From NCBI GenBank assembly GCA_963728925.1, contig CAVSMB010000010.1, forward strand, positions 1 to 17,579: 17,579 nucleotides of DNA, in the 5' to 3' direction. Positions 1 through 7,416 of the stretch are shown in pieces (position 1 is the first letter of the stretch; each line of letters begins with the position of its first letter). The DNA is from JBBPZA01 sp963728925. Lineage in GTDB: Bacteria > Actinomycetota > Thermoleophilia > Solirubrobacterales > Solirubrobacteraceae. The position numbers were made by a program, and so were the translations under genes. Under the pieces are notes generated by a model that saw nothing but the letters and a program-made list of their open reading frames with translations, ran no database searches and was not told the DNA's origin.

Positions 1-2
1 GC

Positions 3-25
3 GTAGGCGTTCAGGGGGAGTCGTG
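3..25. repeat. Left terminal inverted repeat of the IS66-type element
   Basis: The segment starts GTAGGCGTTCA and is the reverse complement of 1558-1580 with three mismatches. It lies 43 bp before the transposase start. Confidence 0.7.
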
Positions 26-68
26 AGCGTGGGCAGGGTTCCTGCGTGGTGCAGGGAATCTTGCGGAC

Positions 69-1502
69 GTGCGGCGTGAGGAGTTCGACGCGATCTTTGC
101 GCAGGGGCCGGAGGCGGTGTTCGAGGTGATCCGTCGGATGGACGAGCGGATCGAGGAGCTCGAGCGGCGGGCGGGTCGTGATTCGGGGAACAGCTCGATG
201 CCGCCGTCGTCGGATTCGCCGCGGTCGCGGGCCGAGCGCCGCCGGTTGGCGCGCGAGGCGTACAAGCGCTCGATGCGCAAGTCCGGGGGTCAGCCCGGTC
301 ATGGGGGCAAGACGCGCGAGCTGGTCGCGCCCGAGCGCGTCGACCGGCGCTTTGAGCATCCGCCCGAGCGCTGCGGCTGCGGGCACATCTTTGACGGCTC
401 CGAGCCAGGGATCGGCGATCCGGTCGTCCATCAGCAGTACGAGCTGCCGCCGATCCGGCCGCTGGTCTTCGAGCACGCCCGGCTGCGGCTGGAGTGTCCG
501 GGCTGCGGGCGCGCGGTGCTCGCCGAGCTGCCCGGCGCCGCCTTGTCGGGGTACGGGCCGCGGATCGAGGCGCACATCGCGATGCTGGCCGGGGTGTTTC
601 GGCTCTCGCGCGACCAGGTCCGCCAGGCGGTGGTCGAGATCTTCGGGGTGGCGGCGTCGACGGGCGCGATCGACAACGCGATCAGGCGGATGAGCGCGAT
701 CCTTCGCGACCCGTGGGCCGAGCTCAGGGACGCGATCCGCAGGGCCGACACGGTTCATCTCGACGAGACGACCTGGCGGCTTCAGGGCGCGCAGCAGTGG
801 CTGTGGGTCGCCGCCTCGGCCTTGCTGGCCTGCTACCGGATCGATCCCTCGCGCGGCCAGCAGGCCGCCAAGGCGCTGATCGGCGAGGACTTCGGCGGGT
901 TCGCGGTCACCGACCGCTACGCCGGCTACCACTTCCTCGACATCCTCCAACAACAGCTCTGCTGGGCACACGTCATCCGCCAGCTCGTCGAGGTCTCCCA
1001 ACGCGCCGGGACCCCCGGCCGCCGCGGGCGAAAGCTCGTCGCGCTCGCGCGCGAGGTGATCGCCGTCCACCGCGACTACCTCGAGCACGGCCACGACCCC
1101 GACTGGCTCGCCGACCAACTCGGACCGCTGCGCGCGCAGATCCGCACGCTGCTGGAGCAGTGCGCCGCCGGCCACCACCAGCGGACCGCCAACTTCGCCT
1201 GCGGGCTACTCGAGGAATACGAGGCGCTGTGGACCTTCGCCGACATCCCCGACCTGGAGATCGACCCCACCAACAACGCGGCAGAGAGAGCGGTCCGTCA
1301 CGCCGTGCTGATGCGAAAGCTCCAAGGCGGCACTCAATCCGACCGCGGCAGCCGCTGGATCGAACGCATCCAATCGGTCCGCGAAACCTGCCGCCTGCAA
1401 GGCCGCTCGGTCCTGGACTGGCTCACCGACGCCGCGACCACCGCGCACCACGGACTGCCGACCCCCTCGCCGCTGCCCGCCGAAACCGCCCAGGGCCCGT
1501 GA
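69..1502 (+). CDS. IS66 family transposase
   Basis: This 477-residue protein is a DDE transposase that would move the surrounding element. The N-terminal part (about 20-80) has a helical/coiled stretch and the serine/proline-rich NSSMPPSSD segment typical of IS66 transposases. A zinc-finger-like region follows, with cysteine pairs at 102/104 and 143/146. The catalytic domain shows Asp232 in HLDETTW, Asp282 in VTDRYAGY and Glu406 in NNAAERAVR, the expected DDE triad. Length is slightly short for IS66 TnpC proteins (often about 500) but all key regions are present, so the gene looks intact. The GTG at 69 is the first plausible start after the left repeat. No obvious Shine-Dalgarno sequence was seen. 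Family assignment is firm; activity is inferred. Confidence 0.93.
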   Translation: MRREEFDAIFAQGPEAVFEVIRRMDERIEELERRAGRDSGNSSMPPSSDSPRSRAERRRLAREAYKRSMRKSGGQPGHGGKTRELVAPERVDRRFEHPPERCGCGHIFDGSEPGIGDPVVHQQYELPPIRPLVFEHARLRLECPGCGRAVLAELPGAALSGYGPRIEAHIAMLAGVFRLSRDQVRQAVVEIFGVAASTGAIDNAIRRMSAILRDPWAELRDAIRRADTVHLDETTWRLQGAQQWLWVAASALLACYRIDPSRGQQAAKALIGEDFGGFAVTDRYAGYHFLDILQQQLCWAHVIRQLVEVSQRAGTPGRRGRKLVALAREVIAVHRDYLEHGHDPDWLADQLGPLRAQIRTLLEQCAAGHHQRTANFACGLLEEYEALWTFADIPDLEIDPTNNAAERAVRHAVLMRKLQGGTQSDRGSRWIERIQSVRETCRLQGRSVLDWLTDAATTAHHGLPTPSPLPAETAQGP

Positions 1503-1557
1503 CCCTCGCCAGCGCCAACACGGCTCGCGACTCACTCAAAGGAAACCCGGCGTCGGC

Positions 1558-1580
1558 CACGACACCCCGTGAACGCCTGC
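1558..1580. repeat. Right terminal inverted repeat of the IS66-type element
   Basis: This is the mirror of 3-25 (20 of 23 positions). It contains CACGACACCCCGTGAACG and begins 56 bp after the transposase stop. Confidence 0.7.
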
Positions 1581-1697
1581 AACCCGGCGCCCGTCGGCCG
1601 TCTCGATCGCGAATGTCGCGGCCAGCTCGGAGGTCTCGGTCAGCTCCGCCGCGACAAAGTCGCCCGTGGCCCAGTCCTCACGTGGCAGATTGACGAT
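1581..1697 (-). pseudogene. Fragment of an unrecognised gene trapped between two insertion sequences
   Basis: The 117 bp between the IS66-type and ISKra4-type elements are fully open on the minus strand. They read as well-formed protein of about 39 residues, containing IVNLPREDWATGDF and ending FAIETADGRRV before running into the IS66 right repeat. Codon third positions are strongly G/C like real genes in this window. I do not recognise the family. Both ends are cut by the elements, so this is most simply an internal piece of a host gene interrupted twice. The missing left part lies outside the window, and I could not find a convincing continuation right of 3723. Confidence 0.45.
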
Positions 1698-1726
1698 CTC
1701 GAACGGGTGTGGCTACTTCAGGACGA
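1698..1726. repeat. Left terminal inverted repeat of the ISKra4-type element
   Basis: This is a 29-bp repeat containing GTGGCTACTTCAGGACGA. It matches the reverse complement of 3695-3723 at 27 of 29 positions. Confidence 0.85.
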
Positions 1727-1828
1727 GTGGGAAGTGCCTGGTAGTCCGCGGGTTTGGCGGCCGTCGGGGGCGTGTTTCGGTGCGCGAACCCGGGGGATAT
1801 CGCGATGTCCCCGGGTTCGGGTGGGCTT

Positions 1829-2236
1829 CTAGCGGGCTGAGCGGCGCTGTGGCCGCGGGCGGTTGGGGCCGTGGAAGGGTCGGCCTTTGGCGGTGAGGAT
1901 CTGCTCGCCGGCTTGGCGGGAGAGGTCTCGCATCTGCTCGAGCGCGGCTTGGAGGCGGCGGCGGTTGTCGATCCACTCGCGGTAGAGGGCGGCGTCCTCG
2001 GCTGAGAGCAGCTTGGAGACGGTCGTGCCGCCGTCTTTCCAGGAGAGCTGCCAGTAGGGGCCGTGCCGCTGGTCGGGGTCTTGGCAGCGGCAGTTGGGGT
2101 TGTTGCAGGTCGTGTAGCGCTCGACGAGCGATCCCTCGCAGGTGAAGCCGACCTCGGCGATCCTCGCCTTGGCCGCCTCGTAGTCGGCGCGCAGGCGCTC
2201 CCGTCGCCGCTCGGGGGAGGGCTCGCGTTCCGTCAT
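1829..2236 (-). CDS. DUF6788-type protein, passenger of the ISKra4-type element
   Basis: This 135-residue protein has charged N- and C-terminal parts and a central Cys cluster, CNNPNCRCQDPDQRHGPYW (about residues 44-62). That Cys-x4-Cys-x-Cys and HGPYW signature is what I know from DUF6788 proteins. They are often found beside or inside transposable elements and have no established biochemical role. It sits inside the terminal repeats, divergent from the transposase with 27 bp between start codons, so it belongs to the element. The Cys cluster suggests metal binding and possibly nucleic-acid binding, which is inference. The gene looks intact, unlike the neighbouring transposase. Confidence 0.75.
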   Translation of the reverse strand: MTEREPSPERRRERLRADYEAAKARIAEVGFTCEGSLVERYTTCNNPNCRCQDPDQRHGPYWQLSWKDGGTTVSKLLSAEDAALYREWIDNRRRLQAALEQMRDLSRQAGEQILTAKGRPFHGPNRPRPQRRSAR

Positions 2237-2237
2237 C

Positions 2238-2256
2238 GTCCAGTAGCATACTGGAC
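2238..2256. promoter_or_regulatory. Perfect palindrome between the divergent IS genes
   Basis: GTCCAGTAGCATACTGGAC has 8-bp perfect arms around a 3-base centre. It fills most of the 27-bp gap between the DUF6788-type gene start (2236) and the transposase start (2264). Position and symmetry suggest an operator or shared promoter element that could control both genes. A role for the DUF6788-type protein as its binder is a guess. Confidence 0.5.
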
Positions 2257-2263
2257 GCTTGCG

Positions 2264-3708
2264 ATGGACGGCCAGCGCGAGCCGGCGAGCGGGGTCGAGG
2301 CGTTCTCGCAGCTCGAGCGCTTCCTCCAGCGCGCCGCCAGCCAGCAGCTTGAGCTTGGCGCGGTCGAGTGCGAGTCAGAGCGCCGCGGCCGCGAGCTTGT
2401 GCGGCTGCTGCTGCAGGCCCACGTCGACGCACGCGGCGACGGCGACGTCGGTCAGGCGATCGTCGTCCAGCGCCCCGAGGGGCCTGTGCGGCTGGGCTGC
2501 AAGCGCTGCCACACGCGCCCTGTCCTGACGCTGTTCGGCGAGGTGCGCATCACGCGGATGGCGTACGTGGCGCCGGGTCACCGAGCGGTCCACCCGCTCG
2601 ACCGGCAGCTGCGGCTGCCGCGGCGGATCTACAGCTACGAGTGCCAGCGACGGCTGCTGCGCGCGGTCGTCTGCTCGCCGTTCGACGAGGCGATCGGTTT
2701 CTTCGCCGAGATGACCGGCGTGACGGTGCCCAAGCGCTCGGCCGAGCAGCTGGTCCGCGAGGCGGCCGTGGACTTCGACGGCTTCTACGCACAGCGCGAG
2801 GCGGCCGAAGTCAAGCCCGCCCAGGGCGAGATCCTCGTCGCGGCGATCGACTGCAAGGGCATCCCGATGGTCAAGCCCGAGCGCGCGCTGCGCGTCGTCC
2901 GCCGCGGCAAGGGACAGAAGGCCAACAAGAAGCGGATGGCGACCGTCGCCGCCGTGCAAACCAGGCGCCCGTCGTGCGCACCCCACAGGAGGTCCTCGAC
3001 AGCCTGTTTGACGCCGGCGAGCGCCGCGAGCGCCAGCCTCGCCCGAGACCCGGCCACAAGCGCGTGTGGGCGAGCCTGACCGCCGACAAGGACACGTTCA
3101 TCGCCGACGTCAAGGCCGAGATGACCCGCCGCGACCCTGACCGCCAGCGCACCTGGGTGATCGTCACCGACGGCGAACGCGCGCTCCAGCACCGCGTCGC
3201 CGACAGCTTCGAAGACGTGACCCTCGTGCTCGACCTCCTGCACGCGCTCGAGAAGCTCTGGAAGGCCGCCCACGTCCTTCATCGCGAAGGCAGCCCCGAG
3301 GCCCAAGCGTTCGTCTACCAGCGCGCCAAGCGCATCCTCGAAGGCGATGTCGACCAGGTCGTCAAGGGCCTAAAGCTGATCGTCACCAAGCGCCGACTCA
3401 ACGGCAACAAGGCCAAGACGCTGCTCGATGTCGCCGCCTACTACCGGCGCAACCGCGGGCGGATGCGCTACGACGCCTACCTCGCCAACGGCTGGCCGAT
3501 CACCTCAGGCACCGTCGAAGGCGCCTGCAAGAACCTCATCCGCGACCGCTTCGAGCGATCCGGCATGCGCTGGACCCAAGAAACCGCCGAAGCCCTCCTA
3601 CGCCTCCGCGCCCTCCACCTCTCAAGCGACTTCGACACCTACTGGGAACACCACATCGAACGCGACCAACAGCGCCTATACCCGGCCTGGCAGGTCGTCC
3701 TGAAGTAG
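2264..3708 (+). pseudogene. ISKra4 family transposase, split by one frameshift
   Basis: The protein would be about 480 residues if the frame were continuous. The first part (2264 to about 2958) ends in KKRMATVAAVQT and the second resumes one frame back with QAPVVRTPQEVL. One missing base in the stretch near 2955-2965 (CAAACCAGG) restores a seamless ISKra4-type sequence. Features of the family are clear: a paired-cysteine motif CKRC near residue 85, Asp in AIDCKGIPM, Asp in VTDGERALQ, the LHALEKLWKAAH segment, and Glu in TSGTVEGACKNLIRDR. Together these give the DDE-like catalytic set. The ATG at 2264 is the first start after the palindrome. The frameshift may be a true mutation, a sequencing error or, less likely, a programmed event. 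Confidence 0.85.
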
Positions 3709-3723
3709 CCACGCCCATTCGAG
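3695..3723. repeat. Right terminal inverted repeat of the ISKra4-type element
   Basis: This is the mirror of 1698-1726 (27 of 29 positions). It contains the transposase stop codon TAG at 3706-3708. Confidence 0.85.
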
Positions 3724-3879
3724 TAACAGCCAAGACGTCGACGCACGACATCAGTCGCTGCGCGGCGACGGCCGGCAGTCACCGAGGGAGGGCGACGAGG
3801 CCTGCGACACCCAGCGGGTGGAGGCCAAAGGACGTTGTTTCGCGCGTGCGGTGCGCCGGCGCGGCCGGGCGTAGCACTG
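3724..3879. other. Non-coding gap after the ISKra4-type element
   Basis: These 156 bp separate the right repeat from the end of the zinc-ribbon membrane gene. I see no convincing gene, RNA or terminator in them. Confidence 0.4.
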
Positions 3880-4488
3880 TCAGTCCTCCCGGCGGGTGTA
3901 GGAGGCCCAGCGCCTTGCCGCGGGCTGGCCGTCGGCTGCGGTGACGGGCATACCCAGGCCGTGCGCGGCCGTCGCTGTCGGGAAGTTGGCCGGGTGCGCG
4001 TGGAAGTCATGCAGCAAGCGGAGCGCTATGACGGCACCCGTCGCCATGAGGACGAGGAGAAGCGCGGCTTCCTCGGTGCGGTGGTGGCGTGCGCTTTCGA
4101 TGGCGAGGATGAGCAGGGCGAGCGCTACCAAGATGAGCGAGAGCCCGCGGTGGAAGCGTCCGGCCTCGGAGTGCGGCCAGGGGTCGAGCGGTCGGATGAT
4201 CTCGCGTCCTCGGTCGGAGTCGGTGCAAGCGGTCTTGCGCGGGCAGCCGTTGCAGATGTGCGCCTTGGCGCGGTAGCGCACGAGCCGCCGCTCGTGGTCG
4301 AACTCGTGCGGCCAGAGATGCTGGCCCTCGGGGCACTCCCAGTGATCTTGCTGCTCGTCGTAGGTGAACCCCGCAGTGCGGTAGCGCAGCGAGCGCCGGT
4401 GCGTGTGCGCCGAGAGCCAGTCGAGCACGAGCGCGCCAATGATGAGCAGCGCGCAATAGCCGGCGGCAAGAATGACCTCCGGTCTCAT
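3880..4488 (-). CDS. Membrane protein with transposase-like zinc ribbon, coupled to norZ
   Basis: This 202-residue protein has three predicted membrane segments (about residues 5-22, 116-131 and 141-158). Between the first and second lies a soluble loop with Cys52 in WECPEGQHLW and Cys79, Cys82 and Cys88 in CNGCPRKTACT, preceded by YRAKAH. This spacing and wording closely resembles the zinc-binding insert of DDE transposases of the IS1182/IS5 type, but no catalytic transposase residues are present. The start codon overlaps the norZ stop (ATGA at 4485-4488), so the two genes are translationally coupled. I infer a membrane partner, sensor or assembly factor for the nitric oxide reductase. No experimental function is known to me. 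The C-terminal tail is alanine-rich and probably disordered. Confidence 0.75.
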   Translation of the reverse strand: MRPEVILAAGYCALLIIGALVLDWLSAHTHRRSLRYRTAGFTYDEQQDHWECPEGQHLWPHEFDHERRLVRYRAKAHICNGCPRKTACTDSDRGREIIRPLDPWPHSEAGRFHRGLSLILVALALLILAIESARHHRTEEAALLLVLMATGAVIALRLLHDFHAHPANFPTATAAHGLGMPVTAADGQPAARRWASYTRRED

Positions 4489-6812
4489 GGCAGCCGCGCC
4501 GCGGTCGCCTCCTCGTCGCCGGCCTCAGCGATACCGGAGAGCTCGGTGAAGAGGATGTCCTCGGGCTCGTCGAGGGTCACGCGCTTGACGGTATGGCGGA
4601 TGCCCAGATAGGCGATGTAGAGCGCTGGGGCCGCGCCGCCGGCGATGAAGACGATGTCGCCGGGCAGGCGCAACCACTCGAGCAGCGCGTTGGTGTCGTT
4701 GGTGAGGAACTTGAGCTGGCGCGCCTCGAAGTACCCGTCGTTCACGGACTTGTAGAGCTGGAGGATCCCGAGCGGCAGCAGCGTCGCGAAGCACATCCAC
4801 GCCAGCCCGATGTTCGTCGACCAGAAGCAGATCCTCGCCCACTTCTCGGGCCATCTCCCGGCGGGGATCAGGTAGCGCAGGCAGAACATCGCCAGCCCGA
4901 GGGCGAGCATCCCGTACACCCCCATCATCGCCGCGTGAGCGTGGTTGGCCGTGAGCGCGGTGCCGATCTCATAGTAGGAGACGACCGGCAGGTTGACGAG
5001 GAAGCCGAAGATGCCGGCGCCCACGAAGTTCCAGAAGCCCACGGCGACCAGGAACATCACCGCCCAGCGATGCGGGAACGGCGTCTGCGAGCGCGATTCC
5101 TGCGCGGCGCCGAGCTGGAGGAACGACCACGCCTCGACCGTGAGGAACGTGAGCGGCAGCACCTCGGCCGCAGAGAAGAACGCACCGAGGGCCATGTGCT
5201 CGGCCGGCTCGCCCGAGAAGTACAGGTGGTGCATCGTCCCGACCACGCCGCCAACGGAGTACAGGACGATGTCGAGGAACACGACGGTCAGGGCGATCCG
5301 CTCGCGCACGACCCCGAGCAGCACGAACACGTAGGCCACCATCACCGTGGTGAACAGCTCCAGGAAGTCCTCGACCCACAGGTGCACGACCCAGAAGCGC
5401 CAGAACTCCGTCGTGGTGAAGTTGTCACCGGTGCGAGCGATCAGCCCGACGGCATAGAACGCGGGGATGGCGCAGGCCGCCAGGAAGAACAGCCACGGCA
5501 TGTTCCCGGGATGCTCGCTGGCCAGCCTCCTGCGCAGGACGCGCCAGAGCATGAACACCCAGAAGAACAGCCCGACGGAGAGCAGGACCTGCCAGAGCCG
5601 GGCGAGGTCGAGATACTCGAAGCCCTGCAGCCCGAACCAGTTGGAGGCAGCGTTCTGGAGAATGCCGTGCACGCCGAGGTAGGAGCCGATGAGCGTCCCG
5701 AAGACGACGACGGTAAGCGCCACGAGCAGAGCCACGGCGAGCTTGCCTTGATGTCTGGGCTCGCGGCGCGCGATCATCGGCGCGAGGAAGATGCCCGCGG
5801 CCACGAACGAGGTGGCCACCCAGAACAGTGCGAGCTGGACATGCCAGGTGCGCATCAGGTTGTACGGGAACCACTGCGCGAGATCCAAGCCGAAGAAGCC
5901 GTCGATCTCGGCCCGGTAGTGCTGCGAGGCGGCGCCGACGAACGTCTGGATCAGAAACAGCGCCGCCATCACGAAGAAGAACCACGCGCACGCGCGCTGT
6001 CCCGGCGTGAGCGCGACGTCGCCCGGCGCGCGGAACGACAACGTCGCCTGCTCGCGGCCGTGCCACCCCAGCCGCTGGCCCCAGCGGCCGAAGGCTCCGA
6101 AGAGGATGCCGATGCCGCCGAGCAGCGCGATCAGCGAGAGCACCGACCACACAATCACGTTCGCGGTCGGCTCGTTATCGACCCGCTGCTCGGATGGCCA
6201 GTTGTTGGTGTAGGAGTAGTTGTGACCCGGACGGTTGGTCGAGGCCGCCCACGCCGTCCATGCGAAGAACGCCGTCAGCTGCCGCAGCTGCGTGCGATCG
6301 GTGATCGCGTTCGGCCGCAGCCCGTGCTCGGACCTAGGGTCCGAGAAGAACCGGCTGTAGTACGGCACCAGCGCGCGGAACGCCTCCGCCTGCGCGCCGC
6401 TCAGCGTGAGCCTCCCGCTCCGCTCGTCATAGCGATTGACGCGGAAGTCCTCCACCGTCCTGCGCGCCGCCGAGCCCGAGCCGGCGCCCCCGTAGGAACG
6501 CGTCACCAGAACGGACGCGCGTCGCAGGTAGTCGGCCGTGTAGTCCGGGCCAAGATACGCGCCGTGACCGAACGCCGACCCGTACTCCATCAGGCCGTTA
6601 TGCAAGAAGACCTGCTGCCCCTTGTGAACGTCCGTGCCGGTGTAGAGCACGCGCCCCTGGTCATCGACGACCATGCGCGGCACCGGCGGGTGTGCGGCGT
6701 AGGTGCGGTAGGCGAGCAGCCCGAGGATGAAGAACCCGCACACCATCACCAAGATCACCGCCTGGACCCACCCCTTGGAGACCAACAGCTCTCGCCGCTG
6801 AGGACGCTCCAC
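4485..6812 (-). CDS. norZ: Quinol-dependent nitric oxide reductase (qNOR)
   Basis: The protein reduces two NO to N2O using electrons from membrane quinol and is a single-subunit member of the heme-copper oxidase superfamily. From the chosen start it has 775 residues. An N-terminal membrane helix is followed by a periplasmic cytochrome-c-like fold without heme-binding CXXCH (FGHGAYLGPDYTADYL region), then a series of membrane helices. Expected metal ligands are visible: His324 in WHVQLALFW, His477 and Glu481 in HLWVEDFLEL, His528/529 in MHHLYFSG, and His624/626 in ANHAHAAMMG. The GTG at 6812 has GAGAGGAG five bases upstream. The in-frame ATG at 6854 would add 14 residues but has no properly spaced ribosome site. 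Its stop overlaps the following zinc-ribbon gene. The usual role is NO detoxification or denitrification; no other denitrification gene is in view. Confidence 0.95.
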   Translation of the reverse strand: MERPQRRELLVSKGWVQAVILVMVCGFFILGLLAYRTYAAHPPVPRMVVDDQGRVLYTGTDVHKGQQVFLHNGLMEYGSAFGHGAYLGPDYTADYLRRASVLVTRSYGGAGSGSAARRTVEDFRVNRYDERSGRLTLSGAQAEAFRALVPYYSRFFSDPRSEHGLRPNAITDRTQLRQLTAFFAWTAWAASTNRPGHNYSYTNNWPSEQRVDNEPTANVIVWSVLSLIALLGGIGILFGAFGRWGQRLGWHGREQATLSFRAPGDVALTPGQRACAWFFFVMAALFLIQTFVGAASQHYRAEIDGFFGLDLAQWFPYNLMRTWHVQLALFWVATSFVAAGIFLAPMIARREPRHQGKLAVALLVALTVVVFGTLIGSYLGVHGILQNAASNWFGLQGFEYLDLARLWQVLLSVGLFFWVFMLWRVLRRRLASEHPGNMPWLFFLAACAIPAFYAVGLIARTGDNFTTTEFWRFWVVHLWVEDFLELFTTVMVAYVFVLLGVVRERIALTVVFLDIVLYSVGGVVGTMHHLYFSGEPAEHMALGAFFSAAEVLPLTFLTVEAWSFLQLGAAQESRSQTPFPHRWAVMFLVAVGFWNFVGAGIFGFLVNLPVVSYYEIGTALTANHAHAAMMGVYGMLALGLAMFCLRYLIPAGRWPEKWARICFWSTNIGLAWMCFATLLPLGILQLYKSVNDGYFEARQLKFLTNDTNALLEWLRLPGDIVFIAGGAAPALYIAYLGIRHTVKRVTLDEPEDILFTELSGIAEAGDEEATAARLP

Positions 6813-6890
6813 CGTCGCTCCTCTCCACTCCAGATCACCGCCCCGACCACCCATCCTCCCAGACCCGGAAACACGGACGCCCTACGCCCT

Positions 6891-6905
6891 GGGACTTGAG
6901 GTCCC
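6891..6905. promoter_or_regulatory. Inverted repeat upstream of norZ
   Basis: GGGACTTGAGGTCCC has 5-bp perfect arms and a 5-bp centre, 79 bp upstream of the preferred norZ start. It could be an operator. It does not match the FNR/Dnr-type or NsrR-type sites I know, so its role is open. Confidence 0.25.
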
Positions 6906-6967
6906 GCGATCATCGGCACGAGATCCAACGCTTGTTTCTCGCCCTTGACGCCGATCGGGTGACACGG

Positions 6968-6991
6968 GCTCGCCCCGGATCCCGGGCGAGC
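6968..6991. promoter_or_regulatory. Strong hairpin or palindrome upstream of norZ
   Basis: The arms GCTCGCCC and GGGCGAGC (8 bp, perfect) flank an 8-base centre that contains GGATCC. It lies in the gap between norZ and the gene remnant at 7040. There is no T-run, so it is not a classic intrinsic terminator. It could be an operator or merely a GC-rich hairpin. Confidence 0.25.
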
Positions 6992-7039
6992 TGGCGTGCG
7001 CCCGAGTGCGGCTGGGAAGACGCTCGTCGACCAACGCAG

Positions 7040-7281
7040 GTGCGGCTCGCACCGGTCGGCTGACGTGAGGCCGGCGCGATGCTGCGCGGGCTGCGCACGT
7101 TCCCGCTGCTCGACGGCTTCCGCGGTCGCCCGCCTGCGGAGCTCGGAGCGATCGAAGACGTGGTGCTTCGCGTCGCCGCTCTCGCGGCGGCCCATGCGGA
7201 GGTCGCGGAGCTCGACTGCAACCCGGGTGGCGGGTCCTACGGTGCCGTGGTGGTGGACGCCCGGCTTCGGCTCGAGCCGCC
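7040..7281 (+). pseudogene. Remnant of an ATP-grasp acyl-CoA synthetase-type gene (C-terminal end)
   Basis: The translation VRLAPVG, then an in-frame stop at 7061-7063, then LRGLRTFPLLDGFRGRPPAEL and ELDCNP...AVVVDAR is the recognisable C-terminal end of the ATP-grasp domain. That domain occurs in NDP-forming acyl-CoA synthetases and in the related GNAT-fused protein acetyltransferases. Only about 75 of the several hundred residues remain. The usual hydrophobic pair after the NP of ELDxNP is replaced by glycines. The frame stays open to 7444 but the tail after about 7281 is no longer family-like. The gene has lost its front and is interrupted, so it is most likely a decayed relic. Confidence 0.65.
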
Positions 7282-7416
7282 GCTCCCGACGGCACCGTAC
7301 GCGGCGGTCGAACGCCCGTACAACCACGACGCGCCCGCGACGGACCCGCTGCACGCCGCACGTCCGCAGCACACCCAAGCGTTGACGCGCGCGGTCTCGC
7401 CCACCATGCTGTCGCT

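Larger units (their letters stand above)
3..1580 (+). mobile_element. IS66-type insertion sequence, single-gene form
   Basis: The element is bounded by imperfect inverted repeats at 3-25 and 1558-1580, of which 20 of 23 positions match. Similarity continues weakly further inward (a GGGTT-CCT stretch on both sides). It holds only one gene, the large transposase, and no accessory tnpA/tnpB reading frames, as in the ISBst12-like subgroup of IS66. IS66 elements usually make 8-bp target duplications. Only two bases (GC) lie left of the element, and they match the last two bases of the 8-mer right of it (AACCCGGC). This is compatible with a duplication but does not prove one. The ends are inferred from the repeats alone. 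Confidence 0.75.
1698..3723 (+). mobile_element. ISKra4-type insertion sequence with DUF6788 passenger
   Basis: This element of about 2.03 kb is delimited by 29-bp inverted repeats at 1698-1726 and 3695-3723 with only two mismatches. It carries a plus-strand transposase of the ISKra4 type and a divergent minus-strand DUF6788-type gene. The transposase stop codon lies inside the right repeat, so the element has no spare sequence there. No clear target duplication is visible (GACGAT on the left, TAACAG on the right), which is not unusual for this family. The single frameshift in the transposase means this copy may be dead or needs frameshifting. Confidence 0.8.

Noticed and set aside
494..1693. 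Plus-strand open frame overlapping the IS66 transposase
   Set aside because: It is an alternate frame of the transposase with Arg/Pro-rich translation. It also runs through the right terminal repeat into the neighbouring scrap.
3880..4488. Reading the zinc-ribbon protein as an ordinary transposase fragment
   Set aside because: Hydrophobic segments flank the ribbon on both sides, the frame is intact, and the start is coupled to norZ. A decaying transposase would not be expected to show these.
4593..6899. Long plus-strand open frame (768 codons) opposite norZ
   Set aside because: It is a shadow of norZ in GC-rich DNA: the translation is charged and repetitive without domains, while the minus strand encodes a clear nitric oxide reductase.
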